Of a stretch of 64,000 bases of DNA, positions 29,034 through 37,148 are shown one piece after another (the first letter of the stretch is position 1; each line of letters starts with the position of its first letter). Location: the NCBI GenBank assembly GCA_030431255.1, contig JAUIJL010000002.1:496001-560000 (forward strand). Direction: 5' to 3'. This DNA is from Thermoanaerobaculia bacterium (GTDB lineage Bacteria; Acidobacteriota; Thermoanaerobaculia; Multivoradales; J023). Under the pieces are notes generated by a model. It saw nothing but the letters and a program-made list of their open reading frames with translations, was not told the DNA's origin and did not search any database. Both the position numbers and the translations under genes were made by a program.

Positions 29034-29061
29034 AAAAGGCCCCTTTCGAAGGGGCCTTTTT
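29034..29061 (+). terminator. strong Rho-independent terminator
   Basis: A perfect 12-bp stem (29034-29045 with 29049-29060) with a three-base loop. An A run precedes it and a T run follows, so it can work in both directions, ending the plus-strand small gene and minus-strand transcripts from lipA. Confidence 0.9.
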
Positions 29062-29145
29062 CTTGGGCGGTTCGACCCCGAGATCTTCGGGTTGGCCGTC
29101 TTCTCTGGGCCAAGGTGATCTCCGGGTCAGAAGGTGATCTCCGGG

Positions 29146-30114
29146 TCAGGAAGCCCCCGCGAGCGCTACTCCTTCCTCTACCTTGCCTCCGGCGCGCAAG
29201 CGATTTCCGACATGCTCGTGGGCATGGTAGGAGCTGCGGACCAGCGGTCCAGACTCGCAATGGGCGAATCCCAGCTCCAAGGCGTAGTCTTTGTACTCGG
29301 CGAATTCTTCCGGGCTCACGAAGCGATCCACCGGCAGGTGTTTGGAGGTCGGCTGTAGGTATTGGCCCAGGGTCATGATCTCGACGCCCGCCCCGCGGAT
29401 GTCCCGCAGGGTTTCGCGAATCTCCTCCGGCTCCTCACCCAGCCCGAGCATGATGCCGGTCTTGACCCGTCCTACGTATTCCCCGGCCTCACGCCGACGC
29501 GACGCCTCCGCCAAGAGCTCCAGGCTGCGGACGTATCTGCTTCCAGGCCTCGCTTTGCGGTACATGCGAGGCACGGTTTCCATGTTGTGGGAGAAGATCT
29601 CAGGACGCGCGCCGAGCACGATATCCAGAGCGTCGGGCACAGCTCGGAAGTCCGGGGTCAGCACTTCTACCGCGGTCTCGGGACAGCGGGCATGGACCGC
29701 TTCGATGACATCCGCCCAATGCTGCGCGCCACCGTCCGGCAGATCGTCGCGGTCCACCGAGGTGATCACCGCGTGCTTCAACGCCATGACCTCCACGGCC
29801 TCGGCCACGTGCTCCGGCTCCGCGGGATCGGGGCCCATGGGCGGACGCCCTGAGGTGACGGCACAAAATCCACACCGTCGGGTGCAGACATCGCCCAAGA
29901 TCATGAAGGTGGCGGTGCCGTGCTCGCCCCAGCATTCGTAGATATTCGGGCATCGAGCTTCTTGGCAGACGGTATTGAGGCTCAGTCGATCGACCAAGCT
30001 CTTCACTTTGCGATATCGGTCCGGGGTCGCGATACGAATCCGAAGCCAATCGGGACGTTTCTCGCGGGCAGGGCGCTCGGTGCGCTTTTCGCCGATTTGA
30101 ACGAGATTCGACAT
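29146..30114 (-). CDS. lipA: lipoyl synthase
   Basis: A radical-SAM enzyme inserting two sulfurs into protein-bound octanoyl groups to form the lipoyl cofactor. Both clusters are visible in the 322-residue protein: the auxiliary cluster Cys in CQEARCPNIYECW and the radical-SAM CTRRCGFC. A conserved C-terminal RSSYHA motif supplies the Ser ligand. The start MSNLVQIGEKR fits the family, and the length is typical. The octanoyltransferase gene lipB is not adjacent. It is downstream of the cis-prenyltransferase gene on the same strand, separated by a 153-base gap with a hairpin. Confidence 0.97.
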   Translation of the reverse strand: MSNLVQIGEKRTERPAREKRPDWLRIRIATPDRYRKVKSLVDRLSLNTVCQEARCPNIYECWGEHGTATFMILGDVCTRRCGFCAVTSGRPPMGPDPAEPEHVAEAVEVMALKHAVITSVDRDDLPDGGAQHWADVIEAVHARCPETAVEVLTPDFRAVPDALDIVLGARPEIFSHNMETVPRMYRKARPGSRYVRSLELLAEASRRREAGEYVGRVKTGIMLGLGEEPEEIRETLRDIRGAGVEIMTLGQYLQPTSKHLPVDRFVSPEEFAEYKDYALELGFAHCESGPLVRSSYHAHEHVGNRLRAGGKVEEGVALAGAS

Positions 30115-30210
30115 AAATTTTCCTATGGAGTGGGGCCGCGGTGAGCGGCAGGGCGCGGTCGCCGAAAGAGCGTCCGTCCGAGGTCTCTCATCTTAACGAA
30201 GTTTTTGACC

Positions 30211-30237
30211 TTGGGCTGAAAAGCGATTCAGCCCCAA
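30211..30237 (-). terminator. hairpin downstream of the cis-prenyltransferase gene
   Basis: A ten-pair stem with one bulged base (30211-30220 with 30227-30237) and a six-base loop follows the minus-strand gene ending at 30268. No U tract follows in that direction, so termination is uncertain. Confidence 0.4.
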
Positions 30238-30267
30238 CGATGACCCCTTGGGCGTCGGGTCGATAGA

Positions 30268-31173
30268 TCAGCGGCCGAACCGACGCTGCCGCTCGTCGTA
30301 GGCGCGCACCGCCCTCAGGAAGTCAATCTCGCGAAACGCCGGCCAATTGGTATCGCAGAAGTAAAACTCAGAATAGGCGCTCTGCCACAACAAGAATCCC
30401 GACAATCGAAGCTCGCCGCTGGTTCTCAGAATGAGATCCGGCTCCGGCTGCCCCGAGGTGTACAGGCAGGAGCCGATATGGGAAACGTCGAGATCTTCGA
30501 GGATCGTCTCGACGTCTTGCCCTTCCGCCAACCGAGCCCGCACATGCCGCCGGAAGGCGTCGGCGATTTCCTCGCGACCGCCGTAGGCCATGGCGATATT
30601 CAGAGTGCCTTGGTCGTAGTCGCGGGTGGCGTCCTCCACCCGGCGGATCTCTTCCCTCAGGCTTTCCGGCAAGAGCTCCAATCGACCGATGAAACGCACC
30701 CGAACCTTGCGCTGATGCACTTGCTCGTCACTGGCCAGCTGTCGGGCTTTGTGCTCGAAAAGACCCAGAAGGTCTTCCACCTCCTCGGCGGAACGCTGGA
30801 AGTTCTCCAACGAGAAACACCAAACCGTCACCACTGGCACCTCGTACTCCAGGCACCAACCGAGCACCTCTTGCAGCTTGTCGGCACCCCGGGCATGGCC
30901 GTGAATCACATGGCTAAAACCGAAGTCGCGGGCGAAACGACGGTTTCCGTCCATGATGATGCCTAAGTGCTTGGGCCGTCGCCAAGTGTGCACCTTGCTC
31001 CGAAGCCGTCGCAGGTAAACGGAATAGAAGGGCCGTTTGACCCCTTCCTTAAACCCATCCCAGACCCAAGGCAAAAGCGCCAACCCTGTGCGCAAAGACA
31101 TGGTTCGGCGCCGGGGAGAGCTTTTGACCTCCACGGGAGCCGGGTCCAGGATCGTCACTTGTTCGTTGGTCAT
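30268..31173 (-). CDS. cis-prenyltransferase (UppS-like isoprenyl transferase)
   Basis: Condenses isopentenyl diphosphate onto an allylic diphosphate to make a cis-polyprenyl diphosphate, normally the undecaprenyl carrier for cell-wall synthesis. The catalytic loop GIIMDGNRRFA (Asp75), VWCFSLENFQRS, and the C-terminal RTSGELRLSGFLLWQSAYSE are intact. The protein is 301 residues, with about 50 more residues before the catalytic Asp than E. coli UppS. That extension is basic and has an amphipathic look (LALLPWVWDGFKEGVKRP). Chain length and whether this is the only UppS in the genome are unknown. Confidence 0.92.
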   Translation of the reverse strand: MTNEQVTILDPAPVEVKSSPRRRTMSLRTGLALLPWVWDGFKEGVKRPFYSVYLRRLRSKVHTWRRPKHLGIIMDGNRRFARDFGFSHVIHGHARGADKLQEVLGWCLEYEVPVVTVWCFSLENFQRSAEEVEDLLGLFEHKARQLASDEQVHQRKVRVRFIGRLELLPESLREEIRRVEDATRDYDQGTLNIAMAYGGREEIADAFRRHVRARLAEGQDVETILEDLDVSHIGSCLYTSGQPEPDLILRTSGELRLSGFLLWQSAYSEFYFCDTNWPAFREIDFLRAVRAYDERQRRFGR

Positions 31174-31463
31174 TGAATTTCCTTATCCTGATGCTGGGAC
31201 CGCCGATCTAGGCCGCTCTAGCCACATCGGCGACAGCTGGGTCGGATGGCGGACGGCAGGGACTGCTCGAATCATGATCGCCGAGCCATGGGACTGCCGG
31301 ATGCCGAAATCTGGGCAAAACTGTGGCAAATCCATCTGGGGAGGCCTGCTCGAGGCACACCTGACAACCGTGATTATAGGCAGCTTCGGGGACAGCTCCA
31401 AGCCGCGCCCCCCATGCTAAGATTCGCGAGCTCCAAAGCGACAGTAATCTCAGGGAGATCTCG
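31174..31463. other. intergenic region between divergent genes
   Basis: A 290-base segment between the minus-strand prenyltransferase and the plus-strand YbdK-like gene. It presumably contains promoters for both. I see no RNA gene, long repeat or clear operator; a CAGGGAGAT ribosome-site region immediately precedes the start at 31464. Confidence 0.45.
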
Positions 31464-32567
31464 ATGGCTCTACCGAAGCTGACCCTCGGCATTGAAGAGG
31501 AATATCAAATCATCGACCCGAAAACTCGCAAGCTTTCGCCCCATAGCGAAACGCTGGTGAGGGAAGGCACCAAAACCTTAGGGGATCAAATCAAACCGGA
31601 GTTCATGCGGTCCCAGGTCGAGGTGGGAACTCGGGTTTGTCAGGACGTCGGTGAAGCGCGGCAAGAGGTCGTGCGCCTACGCCGGGAAATCGCCCGGCTC
31701 GCGGCCGAGGAGGGCCTGACGATGGCGGCGGCCAGCACCCATCCGATCTCCGAATGGAGCGACCAAAAAGTCACCGGTGCCGATCGCTACCGGCAGTTGG
31801 AAGACGATCTGCGCGACGTCGCCCGCCGTCTGCTGATTTTCGGCATGCACGTGCATGTGGGCATTGAGGATCCCGAGATGCGCATCGATGTGATGAACCA
31901 GGCCCGCTATTTCGTGCCCCATCTGTTGGCCCTCTCCACCAGCTCTCCCTTCTGGCAAGGCCGCGACACGGGGCTCAAAAGCTACCGCTCGGTGATTTTC
32001 GAAAATATGCCCCGCAGCGGAATTCCCCCGTCCTTCCGTGCCTACAGCGAATATCAAGGCTTCATCGACACCCTCGTCGCCACCGGATGTATCGACGAGC
32101 CGACCAAGATTTGGTGGGATATTCGCCCCCATCCCAAATTCCCGACCCTCGAATTCCGCATGGCCGACGTCTGCACCCGCGTGGACGAATGCATGTGTGT
32201 TGCCGCGATCCTCCAGGCCCTGGTGGCCAAGCTGATCAAGCTGCGGCACGACAATCAGAGCTGGCGCTCCTATCGACATCATCTGATCACCGAAAACAAA
32301 TGGCGCGCGGTGCGCTATGGGTTGGACGGTCACCTGATCGACTTCGGCAAGCGCCAGGAGATTCCGGTGCGTCACCTCGCCCTCGAGGTTTTGGAGCTGG
32401 TGGACGATGTGCTGGACGAGCTCGGCAGCCGTAAAGAAGCCGAGTATTTGCACCAAATCCTGAAAGAGGGATCGTCCGCCGATCGCCAGCTCGACACCTT
32501 CCGGCGCACCGGCAATCTCGAGGCCGTGGTGGATCAGTTGATCGAAGAATCCCAGGATTCCGCCTGA
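31464..32567 (+). CDS. YbdK-like carboxylate-amine ligase (GCS2 family)
   Basis: A 367-residue glutamate-cysteine-ligase-like enzyme forming an amide bond with ATP. The N-terminus LTLGIEEEYQIIDPKTRKL carries the family Glu cluster, HVHVGIEDPE the metal-binding segment, and PHPKFPTLEFRMADV the late conserved strand. Members have weak gamma-glutamylcysteine synthetase activity, and the true substrate is often uncertain. It is followed 21 bases later by fxsA on the same strand, so the two may be co-transcribed. Confidence 0.93.
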   Translation: MALPKLTLGIEEEYQIIDPKTRKLSPHSETLVREGTKTLGDQIKPEFMRSQVEVGTRVCQDVGEARQEVVRLRREIARLAAEEGLTMAAASTHPISEWSDQKVTGADRYRQLEDDLRDVARRLLIFGMHVHVGIEDPEMRIDVMNQARYFVPHLLALSTSSPFWQGRDTGLKSYRSVIFENMPRSGIPPSFRAYSEYQGFIDTLVATGCIDEPTKIWWDIRPHPKFPTLEFRMADVCTRVDECMCVAAILQALVAKLIKLRHDNQSWRSYRHHLITENKWRAVRYGLDGHLIDFGKRQEIPVRHLALEVLELVDDVLDELGSRKEAEYLHQILKEGSSADRQLDTFRRTGNLEAVVDQLIEESQDSA

Positions 32568-32588
32568 GATCGCCACGACAAACCCATC

Positions 32589-33011
32589 ATGCTGCTCCGT
32601 TTGTTCTTGCTTTTCACGATCGTTCCGGTGGTCGAGCTGTACCTATTGCTCCAGCTCGGCCGCTGGATGGGACCCATTCCGACCCTGGCGTTGGTGCTGC
32701 TCACCGGCGCCCTGGGAGCGTGGCTGGCGCGCTCCCAAGGCTTGGCGGCCTGGACTCAGATCCAACGTCAACAAGCCATGGGCAAGCTGCCGGCCGCCGC
32801 CCTGGTCGACGGCCTGCTGATCTTGATCGCCGGAGCGGTCTTATTGACCCCCGGCTTGCTCACCGACCTATTCGGTTTTTTCCTGTTGATCCCGGCGGGG
32901 CGCAAAATCATCCGCGAGGCTCTCAGGCGTCGCTTCGAGGCCAAAATCCAGAAGCGGCAAACCGGCCGCGTCGTAATCATCGACGACGTGCAACCCCCGT
33001 CGAGCAACTAG
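32589..33011 (+). CDS. fxsA: FxsA family membrane protein
   Basis: A 140-residue inner-membrane protein of the FxsA family, known in E. coli for relieving phage T7 exclusion by F. Conserved features are LFLLFTIVPVVELYLLLQLG, the GALGAWLARSQG segment with a conserved Gln, and LLLTPGLLTDLFGFFLLIP. Three to four hydrophobic helices precede a basic cytosolic tail. It probably shares a transcript with the preceding ligase gene. Its physiological role in this organism is unknown. Confidence 0.93.
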   Translation: MLLRLFLLFTIVPVVELYLLLQLGRWMGPIPTLALVLLTGALGAWLARSQGLAAWTQIQRQQAMGKLPAAALVDGLLILIAGAVLLTPGLLTDLFGFFLLIPAGRKIIREALRRRFEAKIQKRQTGRVVIIDDVQPPSSN

Positions 33012-33029
33012 GGCAGGCTAGTTTGTGGC

Positions 33030-33725
33030 TCAGAGCTGTTGGATGAAGGCTTCGAACCGCCGGTGGGCGTCGCCGGCGAAGGAGAGGAAACGCAAGCCGA
33101 CGCCACCCACGGCGTCGCGCCCTTCATGGGTGTGACGGACCACCTCCGCCACTCCCCGGACCGGCCTGGCGTCATTGGGAATGGAGAATTCGAATTCGAT
33201 TTGGGTGCCGATGTCCCAGCGGCGGTCCGTGCGCAGCAGCATGCCGGTGGCGGAGAAATTTTCGGTCTGGCAGAGCACCATATCCTTCTCGCCGCTGATC
33301 CGAATCTCCAGCCGGGCCAAGAAACGCGCGGCCTTCCGGGGGGCTACGTTCAGGACGCTGGAGATCGATTCCTGAATCTCCGCTTCCGACGCCTCCAAAT
33401 TGATGGTCCGATTGGCGCCCAAACCAATGAAACGCTGGGATTCGAGCTCGCGATCGGCCCCGGTCAGCACCAGGAGCGAAGAGCGAAGGCAGGGGCTGCC
33501 CTCCTGGCGAACGATGCGCAGAAACGCTTCGGTTTCCATGTCGGGCAAGGGATAGCGGACCAGCAGCATTTCGAACGGAATGCGGGAGATTAGCTCCACC
33601 GCTCCGATGGCGCTCGGAAATCGATCGACATCGAAGGATTGGCGATCGAGAAAAGGCACCAAACGAGCGAATTCGGCGGGAGTGACGCCGATAGCGAGGA
33701 CATTGCGAAGGCTGTTTTTTTGCAT
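33030..33725 (-). CDS. receiver-like / PilZ domain protein
   Basis: A 231-residue cytosolic protein. The N-terminal 115 residues resemble a CheY-like fold (LVRYPLPDMETEAFLRIV, LRSSLLVLTGAD) without the usual acidic pocket, so it is probably a non-phosphorylated pseudo-receiver. The C-terminal PilZ domain (about 130-231) has an RFLARLEIRI start and NFSATGMLLRT, where the c-di-GMP motif DxSxxG has Asn for Asp, ending with GGVGLRFLSF. It may read c-di-GMP made by cyclases such as that at 558-1523. It converges on fxsA with an 18-base gap. Confidence 0.85.
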   Translation of the reverse strand: MQKNSLRNVLAIGVTPAEFARLVPFLDRQSFDVDRFPSAIGAVELISRIPFEMLLVRYPLPDMETEAFLRIVRQEGSPCLRSSLLVLTGADRELESQRFIGLGANRTINLEASEAEIQESISSVLNVAPRKAARFLARLEIRISGEKDMVLCQTENFSATGMLLRTDRRWDIGTQIEFEFSIPNDARPVRGVAEVVRHTHEGRDAVGGVGLRFLSFAGDAHRRFEAFIQQL

Positions 33726-33891
33726 TGCCGAGGGGCTCGATTGGAAGAGGATGATCCGGGTCTGGGCCTAGAACCCTTGGATGGAATCGACGGACGGGAT
33801 GAGATCGGCATAGCGCCGAAGGCGGATCTTACTACGGACATTCCCCCAATGGCGACAAGCCGGACGGGGTCACGGGGTCAGAGGTCCGAGC

Positions 33892-36258
33892 TCAGCGCTC
33901 GCCGGTCATCATCCCGACCATGCGATGGAAGAAGTGCTCCCAGGCCAAGTGCACGTCTAGATCCAGCTCAGCCCCGTGCATACGCTCGACCGTGGCCAAC
34001 AACGCCCGGCCCAGGGGCTCGTAATGCTCCCTCAACACACCGTAGGCGGTGTGCCTTTCGCCGAGCTCCCGCAGAGCCGAGGCCACCTCTGCGGGTCGGT
34101 CCAGACCCTTGATGGCCGCCGTCAACATGCTGACGAACATCTGCTCCTGATGACGCATGTCGGTCTTGGCGAAGAGAGGTTTCACATTCGGCGCCAAGTC
34201 GAAAAGAATCTGGTAGAAGAGCGCCCCGGCTTCCTCCTTATTGGCCTCCAGCCGCTCAAAAGTCCGCTGAACGATGAAATACGCGTCCGGATTTCGCAGG
34301 TCCAAGAGCTCGTAGAGGTCCTCCGCGTCCGGTCGTCCTATGTCTTGCTCCGGCAGGGTATTCCCGATCTCGACCTCATCCTCGATGATATTGAAGAAGC
34401 TCTCGGAAGCCAGGATCCGGGTGCCGGCCTCCAAATTTCGCTCACAAATCGCGTCGACCACCGGCCCCGACTCACCGACCAGGAAGAGCTGCTCCTTGCC
34501 GGTGGATCCAAATCTGCCCACCACCACTCGGGCGAAATGCAGCCCAATGCTCAGCTTCAGCTCCTGGGAGCAGTAGGTCCGCGCGTAGCGGTTGAACACC
34601 CGCATGCGAGCCGCGCTTCGCAGACTCGCTCGCACCGCCGCGATGCATTTCTCTCGGGCCGACCCCGTTTCCAGACCGAAAAGGGCTCGAAAACCGGCCC
34701 TCGAATAGCTCTCGATCTTGCCGCCGTTGGCGGGAATGCGGGTGCCGATCTGACCGAAAAAGCGATAGAGCAAATGCACCTGTACATGGGGATTCACCTT
34801 GCGCGCAAACTCGTCGAAGTCCGCCAGGCGGCAGGAAAGCAGGGCCAGGGTCGTTTCTTTCGCCGGGCGGGCTTGGGATTGCTCATCGAGCAACATGCCG
34901 AGATCCAGCGCATCCTGGACCAGGGGCTGAATCTCCACATCGCCGAGGGCTCGGGCTTGGCAAGCCAGTCGGATGTCGTCGTCCCAGCCCAAACGCTGGG
35001 CGAAGTCTTGCTCTTTGGGATTCCTCGGGCGCAGATATTCGAGCCCCTTGACCACACGCACCCGGCAGGTGGAGCATCGCGCGCGCCCACCGCACTCGTG
35101 GTAGTGGTCAATGCCGGCTCCGAGCACCAAATCCAGCAGAGAACGCCCCGGATCCACATCGGGAATCTCGGTCGTGCCTCCGCCCAGCCCCCGGCGATAG
35201 GTGACCGTGATCGGCCCCTTCGGCAGCGTCACCTGGGTGTGGCTCTCGGTCAAGGTCTCGTGGGTGATCGGCACCTTGGGTGGGCCGGACAGTGAGTCTT
35301 CGGCGGATGGGCCGGCGGGACCGTCTGCCTCACCCTCCTCTCCGGAGCTTTCCTGGCGCGCTCTTTGGCCGATGGGCTCCGTACGCCGACGCCGCTTCTT
35401 CCGCTTCTTGCCGTCGACCGGGTCGAGGGCCTCCAGCACCTCCGCCGCGCTCTGCAATCTCTTGTCGGGATCCTTTTCCAACAGCCGGTCGATCAGCTCC
35501 ACCAGGGCCGGCGGCGCCTTGGGATGGAGCTCGAGGACGGGTTTGTGCTTACGGCTGCAGATGCGGATCAGGGTTTGAACCGTGTTGTCGGCTTTGAACG
35601 GCAAGGTGCCGGTGACCATCTCGTAGAGCATGATGCCGAGGGAAAAGAGGTCCGAGCGGTGGTCGACGGGATGTCCCGTGGCCTGCTCCGGCGACATGGC
35701 GGTCACCGTGCCGAGGACGCTGCCTTCAGCCGTCAAGCTCGTCTCACCGAAGCTGGTTCTGAGCCGTTTGGCCAGGCCGAAATCGAGAATCTTGATCTGA
35801 TGCTCGCCCGCCACCATGACGTTGTCGGGTTTGAGGTCCCGATGCACGATGCCGGCGGCATGCGCTGCCGCCAAGCCGCGCAACACCATGCGAGTAATCT
35901 TGACCGTCCGCTGGATGTCGAGGGGACCGTCCTTCAACAGATCCCGAACCGAATCCCCTTGAACCAGCTCCATGACCAGCCAAATGCCTTCGTCGGTCTC
36001 GATCCAATCGTAAACCTGGACAATGGCCGGATGGCTGAGCCGAGCCACTGCCTGAGCCTCGCGACGAAACCTCTCCCGGGCCCGCTTGAAGCCCGGCCCT
36101 TCCGCCGAACGAATATGTTTTAAAGCAACCGGACGATCCAGCCGATGATCGTATCCGCGGTAGACCTCTCCCATACCCCCGGAGCCGAGCCGCTCAACCA
36201 CTCGATAGGGTCCGATGGATTGGGGCGGAGAAGTTTCGAAATTTTTCTGTGAAGCCAC
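33892..36258 (-). CDS. Ser/Thr kinase - [2Fe-2S] ferredoxin - degenerate class III cyclase - globin fusion
   Basis: A 788-residue soluble protein with four modules. Kinase (about 17-280): GSGGMGEVYRG, Lys47 in VALKHIR, HRDLKPDNVM with Asp141, DFG at 159-161 and MSPEQ; all catalytic residues are intact. A basic and acidic linker follows (282-345). A ferredoxin domain (about 346-450) has Cys389, Cys395, Cys398 and Cys433 in the ECGGRARCSTC ... LACQAR arrangement. A class III cyclase-like domain (about 465-650) retains the fold (HLLYRFFGQIG, IGLHFARVVVGRFGS) but both metal Asp positions are replaced (LSCRLADF, SRAGFRALFG). A globin (about 655-788) has a proximal-type His736 in LGERHTAYGVLREHY. 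It probably senses O2/NO or redox state and controls the kinase; that is inference. Confidence 0.9.
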   Translation of the reverse strand: MASQKNFETSPPQSIGPYRVVERLGSGGMGEVYRGYDHRLDRPVALKHIRSAEGPGFKRARERFRREAQAVARLSHPAIVQVYDWIETDEGIWLVMELVQGDSVRDLLKDGPLDIQRTVKITRMVLRGLAAAHAAGIVHRDLKPDNVMVAGEHQIKILDFGLAKRLRTSFGETSLTAEGSVLGTVTAMSPEQATGHPVDHRSDLFSLGIMLYEMVTGTLPFKADNTVQTLIRICSRKHKPVLELHPKAPPALVELIDRLLEKDPDKRLQSAAEVLEALDPVDGKKRKKRRRRTEPIGQRARQESSGEEGEADGPAGPSAEDSLSGPPKVPITHETLTESHTQVTLPKGPITVTYRRGLGGGTTEIPDVDPGRSLLDLVLGAGIDHYHECGGRARCSTCRVRVVKGLEYLRPRNPKEQDFAQRLGWDDDIRLACQARALGDVEIQPLVQDALDLGMLLDEQSQARPAKETTLALLSCRLADFDEFARKVNPHVQVHLLYRFFGQIGTRIPANGGKIESYSRAGFRALFGLETGSAREKCIAAVRASLRSAARMRVFNRYARTYCSQELKLSIGLHFARVVVGRFGSTGKEQLFLVGESGPVVDAICERNLEAGTRILASESFFNIIEDEVEIGNTLPEQDIGRPDAEDLYELLDLRNPDAYFIVQRTFERLEANKEEAGALFYQILFDLAPNVKPLFAKTDMRHQEQMFVSMLTAAIKGLDRPAEVASALRELGERHTAYGVLREHYEPLGRALLATVERMHGAELDLDVHLAWEHFFHRMVGMMTGER

Positions 36259-36360
36259 CTTAGAAGTCTACTCGTCGGTTAAAAGCGGGGGCAAGCCCGC
36301 TCACACGGTTAAAGCCCCATGATTTCGCCATTTGTCCGCGCTTTGTCCGGGTCATGCGCA

Positions 36361-37068
36361 CTACGCTTTCTCCTGACTACCCAGGTTCTCCCCGCTCACC
36401 CGATCACCCCTCAAGTCGATGTCGTCCCAGAGCTCTTGGTTCTCGATAACTTCCACAGGTTGCCCAGGTCTATTCAAGGCTCGGATCAAACATTCGGCCA
36501 CGTCTTCTGCTCGGATGGGTCGAAATCTTCTGAGCGGCCCGGCCATCAGAAACGACCACCAACGGCTGCTCCGAATCGCCACCTCCTCCAATGGACGGGA
36601 TCTCCGACGCCGAGCCAACAATAGGGACGGACGGAGGATCACCAGCCGCTCTAGGCCGAGCGCGATGAGGGATTTCTCTACCTCGCCCTTGATTCGCAGA
36701 TAAAAGCTGCTCGACGCCTCGGAAGCGCCGATCGACGTCACCACGGCCATGGAGCCATCCAATCGCAGAGCGAGCCTGCCGACGGCAACTACATAGTCGT
36801 GATCGACCCTACGAAACGCCTCCTTGGACCCAGCTTGCCGGCGGGTGGTGCCGAGGCAGCAGAACACCTGATCCACCGGGCCGTGGAGCTTGACTTGGTC
36901 CAGGTTTTGGAAGTCTGGAATCACATGCTCTATCAGCTTGGGGTTGGCGGCACCGGTCGGCCGCCTGAGCAGCAAATGCACTTCCCCATAACCATTGTTT
37001 TCCCGCAGTCGATTCACCAAGGCTCGACCGACCGCGCCTGTGGCACCTGCCACAACGGCTCGTTTCAT
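36361..37068 (-). CDS. NAD(P)-binding atypical SDR (TIP30/HTATIP2-like)
   Basis: A 235-residue oxidoreductase-like protein. The start is ATG 37068 with AAAGG upstream; in-frame residues further upstream look non-coding. The nucleotide-binding motif is VVAGATGAVGRALVNRL, with DQVFCCLGTTRRQAGSKEAF and VVTSIGASEASSSFYLRIKG after it, both typical of the TIP30-like atypical SDR group. The usual SDR Tyr-x-x-x-Lys appears as YLRIK. It is divergent from cca, so the 80 bases between them carry both promoters. Substrate unknown. Confidence 0.88.
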   Translation of the reverse strand: MKRAVVAGATGAVGRALVNRLRENNGYGEVHLLLRRPTGAANPKLIEHVIPDFQNLDQVKLHGPVDQVFCCLGTTRRQAGSKEAFRRVDHDYVVAVGRLALRLDGSMAVVTSIGASEASSSFYLRIKGEVEKSLIALGLERLVILRPSLLLARRRRSRPLEEVAIRSSRWWSFLMAGPLRRFRPIRAEDVAECLIRALNRPGQPVEVIENQELWDDIDLRGDRVSGENLGSQEKA

Positions 37069-37148
37069 CCCAAAACCTTTCCACCAAAGCTGTCGAGTGG
37101 TTCCAAGCTTATCAGGCTGAGGGCACATCCCGTTATAGACTCCGCGCC

